33,996 nt of DNA from Gracilariopsis chorda (GCA_003194525.1 NBIV01000500.1:1-33996), one strand, 5' to 3'; shown: positions 19,132 through 29,688, counted from the stretch's first letter. Program-made: numbers and translations. The notes: generated by a model from the sequence alone, not told the origin.

Positions 19132-19141
19132 AGAGGGGGGG
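19132..19141 (+). other. Polypurine tract of C
   Basis: AGAGGGGGGG before the 3' LTR. The gag stop TAA (19120-19122) overlaps the 21-bp block shared with B. Confidence 0.87.
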
Positions 19142-19888
19142 TGTTGGATATTGACCTTGTGCTGTCACTGCTGGAAGTTGATCTTGTGCTGTGCATGAAC
19201 CGAGTTGTTGCTGGAGACACGTGTGTAGCAAGCACAGATGGTATGCTGTACAGTATGCACAAGTATGTACGTGGACGTGTTGCACACGTTGATGTATGCT
19301 GAAGCACTATGGTGATGATTGTGGTACAGCGATGAGGTCTACAGGAGGATTCGAGTAACTTGTTGTTGCTGACGTAGGACTTGTGATGACGTGTGGTTAT
19401 GTATTCCTGGTGAGTGTGTGTATACACATGATGATGAGTTGTACGGATTACAGTGTGTTGGCAGAACGTGAATGTGTACATGGTCATGGTTGTGTGTAGG
19501 CACGTAACATGTTGTGTAGTGTCGTGCACTGTTGTGTGCAGGCACGTAACATGTTGTGTAGTGTCGTGCACTGTTGTTGTGTAGGCACGTAACTTGTGGT
19601 GTACTGTTGTGCACTGTTGTGCATTGTTGTGCATTGTTCGTTGTAAGCTGTTATGAATTATAGCAGTGTTGCCATGTTATGTTAGAATATGATTGGTAGT
19701 ATTGAGTGTCTCCGCCTAGTGGCTTAGGGTTTAGTGAGAGTTGTAGTTGAGCTGTACTGCAGTGATGAAGTTCTATATAAGTTGCGACTGAGGCTCCTCC
19801 AAGTAAACTCCGAGCCAGAGCTGGCGAACTTCCCTTTCATCCCCCCACCTTCCTTATCCAACCTTCCCTTTCGCAGCTACGTCTATCA
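19142..19888 (+). repeat. 3' LTR of C (747 bp)
   Basis: Same length as the 5' copy and no difference found by eye. Ends GTCTATCA followed by GAGTT. Confidence 0.96.
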
Positions 19889-19893
19889 GAGTT
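19889..19893 (+). repeat. Target site duplication of C, right copy
   Basis: GAGTT, second copy of 15670-15674; family A pol resumes immediately after. Confidence 0.95.
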
Positions 19894-21391
19894 GGCATCT
19901 TTAGAATACAAGGCTACATGGATTCCTGATGACTCACCAAAGTCCGAGCCACTACCAACGCATGTCATACTGAAGGTGAAACGTGACGCAGATGACTCCG
20001 TTGACCGATTTAGAGCTCGAATAGTGGCTGGGGGCAACCACCAGACATATGGTCAGGACTACTTAGAGACGTATGCACCAGTTGTTTCGTTCAATTTGGT
20101 TCGCATGTTCCTGTACCTGATGTTGTGTATGCAGATGTTTGTTGCACAGGTTGACATAAAGACAGCGTTCCTTAATGGTGAACTCAAAGAAGATGTGTGG
20201 GTGATGTCACCGCGTGGCATTCCTGGTCTCAAGTCACAATGCTACAAACTGCTAAAGGCGATATACGGGCTTAAGCAGGCTCATCTGGCATGGCATACGA
20301 AGTTCAGCACGGACATTACAGGCATAGGTTTTGAAGAACTACCCAGTGCACCATGTGTTTTCAGGCGCAAACTAGCCGGCAACACTTACGCATACATCTT
20401 GGTATACGTAGATGACCTTCTCATATTTACGCCAACTGCTGAACAACGTTCCCACATAGTGGAGGAGCTCAAGTCACTGTATGACCTACGTGTTGAGACT
20501 CGTGTCAGAATGTATCTTGGTGTTGAATTAAGCTGGAACATGGACTCCAATGGCCATTTGTTAGGTGTGAAACTAGCACAGCCGTTGTATGTCAGTGGAA
20601 TGTTACGTCGGTTTGGACTGGAAGGTAGCAAGCCTGCACGAAGCCCAATGGTGGAATCCTTCTTTTCCTCGCTTGATGCGGAGGAGGACAAGTCCCAATT
20701 TGAAGTCCAGTTGTATCAGCAGATGATCGGGTCTCTGCTGTACCTGGCATTACGCACGCGTTTGGACATATTGGCACCTGTACTTATCCTAGCACGCTTT
20801 CAGAAAGCACCAACTCGGTATTGTCATCGAGCGGTGAAGCGCGTGCTAAGGTATTTACGTGGCACTACTCACCATGGACTTGTTTATCACCGTGGGAAGC
20901 TGCTGCTGAATGGTTATGTGGACTCTGATTACGCAGGCGACACCACGGATCGCAAGTCTTTGTCTGGCTTTATGATCAAACTTGGGTCATGTGTTTGTTT
21001 CTACGGTGCCCGTAAGCAGGCGTCAGTGGCATTGTCTACAGCCGAGTCTGAGTACTACGCATTGGTGATGGCAAGTCAGGAGCTAATGTGGATATCTCGA
21101 GTACTTGAGGAATCTGGGATACCGGTTAATGACAGAACTCCACTACGCTCAGATAATCAATGTGCGATTGAGTGGGCCATTGGTGAGCGTTGCCCCTCTG
21201 GACGTGCCAAACACATTGACGTGAAGATACACTTTCCCCGGGACTTGGTCAAAAGCAAGGTGATAAGCGTGGAATATGTGGCAAGTGAGGACAATGATTC
21301 TGACATACTCACTAAGCCACTTAGTCCTGCTATGACGCAATTGGTCATGGATAGAGTTGGTCTGACCCAGGAACTCGAGGAGGAGTGTTGA
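19889..21391 (+). CDS. Reverse transcriptase-RNase H part of A polyprotein, interrupted by C
   Basis: Continues the frame broken at 15674. Reverse transcriptase (RVT_2) has VKRDADDSVDRFRARIVAGG, QDYLETYAPVVSF, VDIKTAFLNGELKEDVWVM and catalytic YVDDLLIFTP (20405 onward, Asp codons 20411 and 20414). RNase H has GYVDSDYAGD (Asp codon 20921), LSTAESEYYAL (Glu codon 21044), SDNQCAIEWA and AKHIDVKIHF. All catalytic residues are present and no stop or frameshift is seen. The frame ends E-E-E-C and stop; the Cys codon and TGA are the first six bases of the 3' LTR. The Glu codons are the purine tract. On its own the fragment lacks a natural start. Confidence 0.95.
   Translation, partial: ELASLEYKATWIPDDSPKSEPLPTHVILKVKRDADDSVDRFRARIVAGGNHQTYGQDYLETYAPVVSFNLVRMFLYLMLCMQMFVAQVDIKTAFLNGELKEDVWVMSPRGIPGLKSQCYKLLKAIYGLKQAHLAWHTKFSTDITGIGFEELPSAPCVFRRKLAGNTYAYILVYVDDLLIFTPTAEQRSHIVEELKSLYDLRVETRVRMYLGVELSWNMDSNGHLLGVKLAQPLYVSGMLRRFGLEGSKPARSPMVESFFSSLDAEEDKSQFEVQLYQQMIGSLLYLALRTRLDILAPVLILARFQKAPTRYCHRAVKRVLRYLRGTTHHGLVYHRGKLLLNGYVDSDYAGDTTDRKSLSGFMIKLGSCVCFYGARKQASVALSTAESEYYALVMASQELMWISRVLEESGIPVNDRTPLRSDNQCAIEWAIGERCPSGRAKHIDVKIHFPRDLVKSKVISVEYVASEDNDSDILTKPLSPAMTQLVMDRVGLTQELEEEC
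21377..21385 (+). other. Polypurine tract of A, inside the coding frame
   Basis: GAGGAGGAG directly before the 3' LTR, doubling as three Glu codons. Confidence 0.8.
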
Positions 21392-22198
21392 TGTTAGCAC
21401 ATAGTCGAGTGCCTGGTAGTCCTGGGACATCGTAAAGCAACACTTGGAACCAAAGTTTGATATAACGGAGGGCTGTTTTTGGGACCTGCTCTACAAAAGC
21501 GCATATGCGTGTGTTCTCAAACCCAACGTGAAACGGGCATATGATTGGCTACTGCAAATACTCATATGCAACGTATTGGCTACAAGTGTTATGCATTCTA
21601 TGGGTCCTGGGCACGGAACTGGCCACTTGGCATAAGGTGAATGGGCATGGTACTGAAGAATATGTGTGGCTACATGTGGTTTACAGGTATATGGAAGTGT
21701 GTCATGTGTGCGCTTGTGCAAATAAGCACGTGCCATGCACGCAACACACCTAGGGTATGTACATGGATGCGGTGGCATGTGTATTTGTGCTTTGTCATTG
21801 TCATGATGATGCGAGGTAGTGTGTATACAGTGCTGCAGCATGCTGGCACATTGTTGGCATGTCCGGTTCACTTATTGTGCGTTGTTGGCTGCTTGGTTCA
21901 CTTGGTGTGCGTGGTTGCAATGTGTTGTAATGTTGTTATGCCTGGTTGTACTAAGCTGTAATCAGTTTGTGCAACCCTTATTGTGTTATGTTTGATTATG
22001 ATTGGTAGTATTGGGTGTCCCCACTTAGTGCTGTAGGGTTTTCTTGTAGTGGAAGTGCGAAGTAGATGTGCTATATAAGACTCTGAAGTCGCAGTACCAA
22101 GTAAACTCGGCCCTAAGCCTGGCAACCTTCACTCTTTATTTTCTTTCTTTCTTTCCTTTTTCATTTCCGCCGAAGCCCAACTATCGTTTACATCATCA
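21386..22198 (+). repeat. 3' LTR of A (813 bp)
   Basis: Same length as the 5' LTR and no internal difference found by eye. TATA box 22072-22079, U3 module 21494-21573. Ends CATCATCA, then GTTGG. Confidence 0.96.
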
Positions 22199-22203
22199 GT
22201 TGG
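22199..22203 (+). repeat. Target site duplication of element A, right copy
   Basis: GTTGG, partner of 11278-11282. Confidence 0.93.
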
Positions 22204-22681
22204 TACAATGGTAAGGTGCGCATGCACTGTCAACAGGTTTACACATGCACGGGTATATTGATGACGTGGGTGTTGTGTGCATTGCCACATGATGACATGG
22301 CACTAACACCACAGGTTACGTGCCGACTTACTGTGACGTGTTGACTTACCGTGATGTGTTGGCATGTGCTGGCGTGTGTTGGAGTCGTGAATTTGTGCCT
22401 TGTCACGGTCATTTGTATGCACGTAACTATTATGGAACGTTGGTGCGTTGGTGTGCGTTGATGTAATGAGGTTGTGCTGAGCTGGCTATGTCATGTTAGA
22501 TGATGATTGGTAGTATTGAGTGTCCCTGCTTAGTGGTTTAGGTTTTACTTGTAGTTGGTGTTCCCGCGCAATTCGAGTTTAGAGTGGTATATAAGATGTG
22601 CCTGAAGGACCTCCAAGTAAATCCAAGCCAGAGCTGGCGAACTTCCCTTCCATCCCCTCAACTTCCTTTCAACTTTCAACA
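22204..22681 (+). repeat. 3' LTR of B, right piece
   Basis: Continues the B LTR from TACAATGGTAAGG to the end TTTCAACA. TATA box at 22588-22595. Contains one copy of the 15-bp unit that is doubled in the 5' LTR. Abuts the RNase H codons of E. Confidence 0.95.
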
Positions 22682-25600
22682 AAAGTGAACCTTTACATCA
22701 ATGTGCTTAGCACGACCAGAAAAACACCTTTCACCACCAGCCCACTCCAATGCGCACTGTTTGTCAGAGTGTAGAGGAACCAAAGGTTTCATGTCGAAGC
22801 CGCATTCCCGTAGCACACGAGCAACCCATACCACTTCCTGTGCAGCCAAATTCAGAGCATAGTACTCCGCCTCGCCAGTGGATAGCGCAACTGACGCTTG
22901 TTTTCTACCACCATACCAGCAGGTTGCTGACCCAAGTTTAACGATATACCCGGACATCGACTTCCGACTCGTAGTATCTCCAGCGTAGTCAGAGTCCACA
23001 AAACCATGCAGATCTAGCGATCCAGGCCTGTAGCATAGCCCATGCTGTCGCGTTCCACACAGGTACCTGAGCACACGCTTCACTGCTTTGTGACACCAAG
23101 CGGTAGGAGCACTCTGAAAACGAGCCAGGATGAGAACTGGTGCAAGTATATCCAACCTAGTACGTAGTGCCAAGTACAGCAGAGACCCGATCATCTGCTG
23201 GTACAACTGCACATCCATTGGTGATTTGTCCTCCTCCATTGCTAGAGATGTGAAGAAGCACTCCACCATAGGGCTAGGTACTGGCTAGCGTTCTGGAGAC
23301 CAAATCGTCGAAGTATACTTTCAATATACAGCGACTGTCCCAGCTTGACACCAAGGAGTTGTCCGGCTGTACCTATCTTCCATGACAGCTCCACGCCAAG
23401 GTACAGAGTGATTCGGTTCTCAATGCGGAGGTCATAGAGTGTTTTGAGCTCCTCCAACACCGTAGTCCGTTGCTCCAGCGTTGGCGTGAACACCAGAATG
23501 TCGTCCACATATACGAGTATGTAGGCATACATGCCATCTCCAACCTTTCGCTTGAATACGCACGGTGCGCTGGGTAGTTCCTCAAAACCCAACCTCTTCA
23601 TGTCTGCTTTGAACTTGGTGTGCCATGCTAGATGAGCCTGTTTCAAACCGTAGATAGCCTTGAGTAACTTATAGCACTTTGTGGTCAGACCAGGAACACC
23701 ACGCGGCGACATCACCCACACGTCTTCTTTAAGCTCACCGTTGAGAAATGCAGTCTTAACATCTACTTGAGCCACATACATCTGAAGACAAAGTGCGACG
23801 TACAGGAACATGCGGACCAGGCTAAATGGCACTACTGGCGCATATGTCTCCATGTAGTTCTGCCCGTATGTCTGGTGATTGCTACCAGCCACAACCCTAG
23901 CCTTGAATCTCTCAACTGATCCTTTGGCATCGCGCTTTACGTTTAGAATGACATGAGTAGGAAGAGGCTGAGAGGCAGGTGATTCATCCTCCTCCCAAGT
24001 GTTCTTCTCCTCCAGAGATGTCAGTTCTTCATCAATGGCACTCTTCCAAAGGCTCTGCTCAAGTGGTGTGGCAGACAGTGCTTCGCCCAGAGTAGGTTCA
24101 TCACTGGTAGTAATATCCATTTGTGACGTTGCACTACCGGCCATGTACCACCACTTAGCTGGTGCACGTCGTGTACGGCGAGGATAGCGTGGTTCTGGTT
24201 CAGATTCCGGTAAGACATCAGTTTCCGAAGTATGTTGACTAGCACTTGGAGCATGCTCACCACAATTGTCTGGGTCCGAATCGTCACCAGAAGTATGCTC
24301 GCTATCATCTGGATGATCGGTACCGCTTTCAATGCTCTGTGCCGTTGGTATAGGAGTGGATTCAATATGTTCCGTATCACTCTCAATGTCGAATGGGGTG
24401 TCCACAGAAACCATACTACCACTCTCAGTATCGATTTCAGAGTGATCTGTGCATTCATAAGTATCATCTGATGCACCTTCATCACTCATAACATGTTCCA
24501 GAAATGGTGCCCCAGGGAACTTGGACTCGTCAAATGTCACATGCCGAGACTTTACAATGCGTGGAATCTCATCACTGTCATTGACTAAAACATCATACAC
24601 ACCATGCTCAAGAGTCTGCAAGTACACTCCCTCAAGTGCACGAGACTCGAACTTGGTATCCGGTTTCATCTTAAGCACGAACGCAGCACACCCAAACACT
24701 TTGACATGCTTCAGGGATGGTTTTGAACCAGTCATCAAAAGGTAAGGGCTGCTTCCAGTTGCTGAGTGATAAACCCTATTGCGAACATGTATGACGTGCT
24801 TTAATGCGTATGGCCACAAGCACTCTGGGAGACTTGCCTGTATGAGCAAAGCTCGAGCAGCTTCCTCCATAGTGCGATTGATGCGCTCGGCTATTGCATT
24901 GTGTTCCGGAGTATACGGAGGAGAGAAAGAAGTGTCTTGAAGATTGTTGGCAGGGTTCAGCTGCAACGCAATATACTCCTGGGCATTATCCGAGTGCACT
25001 TTCGCAATGGCCACTCCTCCAAGCTGCTGGAACTTGTGCTCAACTGCATCGAATACAACAGCAATTTCACTTTTATGGGTCATGAAGCCTAAGAGTGCAT
25101 ACCTTGAATGCTCGTCAAGGAAGGTAGAGGCATATTGAAACCTTTGTGGGAATGAAGGTACAAGGAGTCCCAGTATATCGGAGTGTACCACCTCACCTAC
25201 GGCTGATGCTCGGTCGTATTTGCCAGGGAACGGAAGTTTATGTGCCTTACCAAGCATACACGGGCGGCATATCTCCTCCATTCCCGACATCTTCGGCACC
25301 CCTTCAGCATGTTTGTAAACTGACTGGAGGTCGCGCGCATTGATGTGGGCAAGTCGCCGATGCCATAGATTAGCAATACTGGACTCCGATGTCTTCATGC
25401 AATGATCTCCACTAGTTGGTGACGAGGATGGGGTTGGGTTGGTACCCTGCAATATCGGATCGGGTAAGGTGTACAACCCCGAGCGTCGATCGCGATGGCC
25501 ACTGCCGACTAAAAACCCATTGTCCAAGGTGAGACGAACTTCACTTGAGCGAAAGAAAGATTCAATGCCCTTGTCCGCCAAGCATCTTATGGACACCAAA

Positions 25601-26874
25601 TTGTATTCCAGTTCTGGAACGAACAGGACATCAGTCAATCGTAGGTTTGCGTACTCAAATGGCAATACTATGTCACCCCGCTGCGTTGCACATACTTCAG
25701 TATTGTCGGCAAGCATGATGGTTCGAGTTTCTACGTTGTGCAAAGACTCGGGAATAAACGCAGACACCGAATGGAAAAAGTGTGAGGTAGCACCACTATC
25801 GGCATAGGTGTCCATATCACAACTGTCGGGAGGTACGATGGAAGACTTTTCCAGTGCCATACCACATACCTCAATCTTTGATGAACTACCAGCCGGTTTA
25901 TTGCAAGACTTGGACGCCCCAGATTTGCTCTTCGATTTGTTGTTAAGCTTGTCCAGGATGCTTTTGGGTAAGTGATTATCTGGGTTATCGGGACTCACAT
26001 GGCATCTGTCCTTTGTGTGACCATCACGATCACAGAATTCACAGTGATAAGTCCGGTTACTGGACACCACGTATGCTCTACCAGTTGTACTTGGCCGATC
26101 ATCAGAGTCACTTCCATCCCTGATGTGAGTGTGACTGGAGTTTTGGGACACACGTGAACCACCAGAACCTTTGCTTCTGTTCTTCTTTCGACTTCGCGTA
26201 CGTCCAGAACTAGAAGAACTGACCAGACGAGCATTGTACTCATCGATCAAAGTGGTTGCCACATAGTCCCAAGTCAGTTCCGATATGTCCTTGGTACGGA
26301 GTGCAGCAGCCGTGGACTCCAACGAACTGTTCGGATCAATGGAAGCAAGTAGCATAGGTGCCTTGTGAGACTCCGGTATAGCAGCATCCTTGCCCATACG
26401 GTCTAACTGAGCGAACAATGCCGTGTATTGATCCACATAGCTGGACATGTTCTCACCGCTGTACGACATTCGGAACAATCGCGTCTGCATTGCAATTATA
26501 GATACAGTCCTATTGGAGGCATAACGTCTATCCAAGAGTTGCAACATACGTGCAGGATCATCATCCACGTCCATGACTACGTGTAATGGAGCATCACCAA
26601 GAGCACAGATGATGATACCACAAGCCTTTTCTCGTTTCGCAATGATACGGGGAGTTGCTATTTCAGTGCCACTACCTGCGGTAGTTGTGTCTTGAGTTGA
26701 CATATCTGTGGTAGATTGAACCCCAGAGGGATTCGCGACATTCCAGACACATGTAATACGGCATGCAGCACGGAGACGGTGACGCCACAGCATATAATCA
26801 TCACCACGCTTACCATGGAAACGAGGAATTTTCATTCCAGATGTGGATTCCGTTTCAACTTCGGAGTCGGACAT
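22682..26874 (-). pseudogene. Gag-Pol of E, one frameshift and missing C-terminus
   Basis: Start chosen at MSDSEVETESTSG (26874), matching A; the frame is open 57 bp further upstream but that part is leader-like. An open stretch of about 1210 residues runs to 23242: Gag, zinc knuckle CEFCDRDGHTKDRC (near 26050-26010), protease TYADSGATSHFF (near 25810-25780), pre-integrase finger WHRRLAHIN ... CRPCMLGKAH, integrase with HSD, HSDN and AIAERINRT motifs (33 residues between the last Asp and Glu, as in A), then reverse transcriptase with KTAFLNGELKEDVW and YVDDILVFTP (near 23510). A one-base indel near 23275-23295 shifts the frame. The next frame (23269-22682) gives RNase H with FVDSDYAGD and STGEAEYYAL, cut at KHIDVKVHF by B. 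Nearly intact otherwise, so fairly young. Confidence 0.92.
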
Positions 26875-27661
26875 GGTTCCTACGGGACTAGAACCAAAGA
26901 AAAGCAACAAAAGCAAATATGTAGATGCCAAATGTAGTGATATCCACGCAATGTATTAAAGCCGAAAGAGGGGTTTCAAGGCTTCTGTTACACAAAGAAC
27001 CAGAAAAACTGGAGCGGAGAAGAATCTCAAACACCCAACAGCGAAAACTTCAGCGGAGACCGTGTAACCAAGTCTACTACGCTTGTCGAGACGCGTCTCG
27101 TACGCGATCACAGGCAGAGTTCGGGTACTCAACGCCCGTAATATACTCACAGGACGTACTGATACGAGCCTGGACAGAAATAAAACTTCTTAAGACGGGC
27201 GCACTGGCAGGAGATACTATCCCCGCTACCCTAGAGGTCCGAATCCTCTGGTCCCTGGTAACTCTCTCCAGGTGAGATGCGGTATCTGCAACCAATCCTG
27301 CTCTGCGCACTTCAGAGCGAGGGGCTTTACAATCCGTACGAGACGTCCAAGGGAGGCTAGTAGCTGACGCGATAAGCTTTCACCAGGTAACCCCTTCTAG
27401 TTGCTTGCCGGAAAATAGCGCGATCTTCCTTGTGCGCTGAAGCAAAGAAGCAGGGATCGGAACAGGCGCAGGTCGGCTTACCAGAGAAGGTGTCTCTGAA
27501 CGCTTTGCCTACTTTCACCACTGCCACTCGACTTCCACAAGATTCGCTCGCTCGCAACGCAACGCGTACCTGCGCGAAAGAAAAACCAGTCTTCGTAGAA
27601 TCCAAAGAGATATTAGTAGAGCGCGACGTCTGCAAAAAGTCGACGCTCTGGGCCCATAACC
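26875..27661 (-). other. Primer site and structured leader of E
   Basis: Minus strand. Primer site GGTTATGGGCCCAGA (27661-27647) is followed by a leader much like that of A: donor-like CTGGTAAGCCG (near 27483-27474), conserved stem AAGGG/CCCTT (27392-27396 with 27349-27353), hairpin CCTGG/CCAGG near 27276-27252, hairpin AGAGG/CCTCT near 27246-27228 and the pre-gag block with CTGCCAGTGCGCCCG (near 27210-27195). No gene supported. Confidence 0.72.
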
Positions 27662-28386
27662 TTTTGCAACGCACGCCGGTTATGAAAACAAAAGGGAAGA
27701 AACAACGGGAGGAAGAAGAAACAAGAAAATAAAACAAGGAAGGTTGTCAGCCTTAGTCGACCAGTTTACTCGACAGCAGGCAAAGCCAATCTACATATAC
27801 CCTACCGCACACACTTCACCGTCGTCGCAGCAAGCGACGGCGGTGGTTGCACCATTACACTACAGGTTATTCGTGTGTGCAGGTGTACACGAAACGCGCA
27901 CACAATCTAGAGGGTCACAATTTCAAATAACTAAATCAATCAATGCGTCAAATCCATTGCCAGTTCCTTGATCTGGAACCAGCTCTAAAAAATCAACAAT
28001 TACCATCTTTGCACTCCAACCCCTCCGCGCAGCCTGCAAACGCACATTGTCCTAAATCACCCAATACGGCTCCCATTCGCATCTTCGGCATTGCAGCACA
28101 ACCGTCTACTGCGCGCACACTTCCACCAACCACATTGCTCCACTTGTGCATATCCGCAATCCAGTACCATACACTCCATAACACTTGTACGGTATACAAT
28201 GCATATAGCATTTTGCAGTAGCCAATCACATTGCCATTTCACGTTGGGTTTGAGCAGAGGCGCATATGTGCTTTTGGAGCGAGGGGCTCCAAAAGTGCCC
28301 ATCGTCCGCTGAAGGTTTGGTTTTGGACCAAGCTGACACCTTCTGTGGGGGTTGGCCAGGCACTCGACCACTTGTAGAGTTCAACA
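27662..28386 (-). repeat. 5' LTR of E (725 bp)
   Basis: Minus strand start TGTTGAACTC at 28386; the spacing to GGTCGAGTGCCTGG equals that in A LTRs, which decided the boundary over a TGTTGAAG eight bases further out. Contains the U3 module (28200-28276), a 12-bp inverted repeat (27817-27845) and a TATA-like TATATG near 27793-27800. It ends GCAAAA before the primer site. No gene inside. Confidence 0.85.
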
Positions 28387-28890
28387 CTTCAACAGTGCAT
28401 ATCACTACATTTGGCATCTAAATAGTTGCTTTTGTTGCTTTTCTTTGGTTCTGGTCCCGTAGGAACCATGTCCGACTCCGAAGTTGACACGGAATCCACA
28501 TCTGGAATGAATAATTCTCGTTTCCATGGTAAGCATGGTGATGATTATATGCTGTGGCGTCACCGTCTCCGTGCTGCATGCCGTATTAATGGTGTCTGGA
28601 ATGTCGCGAATCCCTCTGGGGTTCAATCTACCACAGATATTTCAACTCAAGACACAACTACCGCAGGTAGTGGCACTGAAATAGCAACTCCCCGTATCAT
28701 TGCGAAACTAAAAAAGGCTTTTGGTATCATCATCTGTGCTCTTGGTGATCCTCCATTACGCGTAGTCATGGACGTGGATGATGATCCTGCACGTATGTTG
28801 CAACTCTTGAATGGACGTTATGCCTCCAATAGGACTGTATCTAGAATTGCAGTGCAGACACGATTGTTAACAATGTCGTACAGCGGTGAG
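28387..28890 (+). mobile_element. E-prime: 5' internal fragment of a second family E element
   Basis: Plus strand. The leader end (28387-28467) matches the E leader from ATATCACTACATTTGGCATC on; gag follows and is cut by B-prime at 28890. Its own 5' LTR and most of its leader are not seen, because E interrupts it on the left. Confidence 0.88.
28468..28890 (+). pseudogene. Gag N-terminus of E-prime, truncated by B-prime
   Basis: 141 codons starting MSDSEVDTESTSG, aligned with E Gag to SRIAVQTRLLTMSYSGE. The frame then enters the B-prime LTR and stops at TGA 28894-28896. Several replacements relative to E (for example KIPRF to NNSRF) suggest relaxed constraint. No zinc knuckle remains. Confidence 0.9.
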
Positions 28891-29668
28891 TGTTGAAAGT
28901 TGAAAGAAAGTTGAGGGGATGGAAGGGAAGTTCGCCAGCTCTAGCTTGGATTTACTTGGAGGTCCTTCAGACACATCTTATATACCACTCTAAACTCGAA
29001 TTGCGCGGGAACACCAACTACAAGTAAAACCTAAACCACTAAGCAGGGACACTCAGTACTACCAATCATCATCTAACATGACATAGCCAGCTCAGCACAA
29101 CCTCATTACATTAACGCACACCAACGCACCAACGTTCCGTAATAGTTACGTGCATACACATGACCATGACAGGCACAAATTCATGACTCCAACACACGCC
29201 AGCACATGCCAACACATCACGGTAAGTCAACACGTCACAGTAAGTCGGCACGTAACCTGTGGTGTTAGTGCCATGTCATCATGTGGCAATGCACACAACA
29301 CCCACGTCATCAATATACCCGTGCATGTGTAAACCTGTTGACAGTGCATGCGCACCTTACCATTGTACCAACCACTGCTGTACCAGTTGTACCAGCTGTC
29401 AACCACTTCACCAGTATCCCCTGCACACAATGTACACTGTGACCACTGTAGTAGCTGGACACGTGGGTGTGTCCAACCGATCCAGTTATGCCATACCACT
29501 TGTACGCACCACGTTGCATATGTACATTTGCAGTAGCCAATCAGAAGCCAGTTTCACGTTGGGTTCGCGCACACGCGCATATGCGCTTTTGCAGAGGTAC
29601 CCTCTAAAACAGCCCATGCTCCCCGGAACATTTGGTTTTCAGTGACAGCACAGGTACTACTGCCAACA
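28891..29668 (-). repeat. 3' LTR of B-prime (778 bp)
   Basis: Minus strand start TGTTGGCAGTAGTACC, end TTTCAACA. TATA box at 28984-28977. U3 module near 29515-29590. One copy of the 15-bp unit doubled in the B 5' LTR. Confidence 0.94.
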
Positions 29669-29678
29669 CCCCCCCTCT
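29669..29678 (-). other. Polypurine tract of B-prime
   Basis: AGAGGGGGGG on the minus strand directly before the LTR, identical to B and C. Confidence 0.85.
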
Positions 29679-29688
29679 GTCACTGACT

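Larger units (their letters stand above)
15675..19888 (+). mobile_element. C: gag-only non-autonomous LTR retrotransposon inserted in A pol
   Basis: 4214 bp with two 747-bp LTRs that appear identical, primer site, leader, one open frame, purine tract and perfect GAGTT duplications. Integrase, reverse transcriptase and RNase H are absent, not decayed: only about 350 bp of sequence separates the protease-like region from the purine tract, and it is open. It resembles the class called TR-GAG (terminal-repeat elements with a GAG domain) described in plants. Leader, Gag and 3' end match B, so B-family proteins are the likely source of the missing enzymes (inference). Confidence 0.95.
11283..22198 (+). 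mobile_element. A: young copia-type element inserted in B 3' LTR, itself interrupted by C
   Basis: Complete LTR retrotransposon: LTRs 11283-12095 and 21386-22198 (813 bp each, no difference seen by eye except the last bases before the primer site), leader, gag-pol in two pieces, purine tract. Flanked by GTTGG duplications. Removing C and one GAGTT copy leaves a single uninterrupted frame from 12886 to 21391, so A was apparently intact until C landed. Confidence 0.96.
4925..22681 (+). mobile_element. B: copia-type LTR retrotransposon, interrupted in its 3' LTR by element A
   Basis: Complete in parts: 5' LTR 4925-5718, primer site, 1.2-kb leader, gag-pol with one internal stop (6936-10961), purine tract, and 3' LTR in two pieces (10982-11282 and 22204-22681). 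Removing A and one copy of its target duplication restores a continuous 3' LTR. The two LTRs differ at about 15 positions counted by eye plus a 15-bp duplication in the 5' copy, so B is older than A and C. The left flank (ACAAG, within a family A LTR) and right flank (AAAGT, within the pol of E) do not form a target duplication. Confidence 0.93.
22682..28386 (-). mobile_element. E: family E copia element, truncated in RNase H by the B LTR
   Basis: On the minus strand: 5' LTR 28386-27662, primer site, leader to 26875, then gag-pol down to 22682 where B begins. The 3' end of pol, purine tract and 3' LTR are missing. Closely related to family A in protein and leader but with its own LTR. The right flank is the leader of E-prime in the opposite direction; CTTCA (28387-28391) should be one target duplication. 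Confidence 0.92.
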
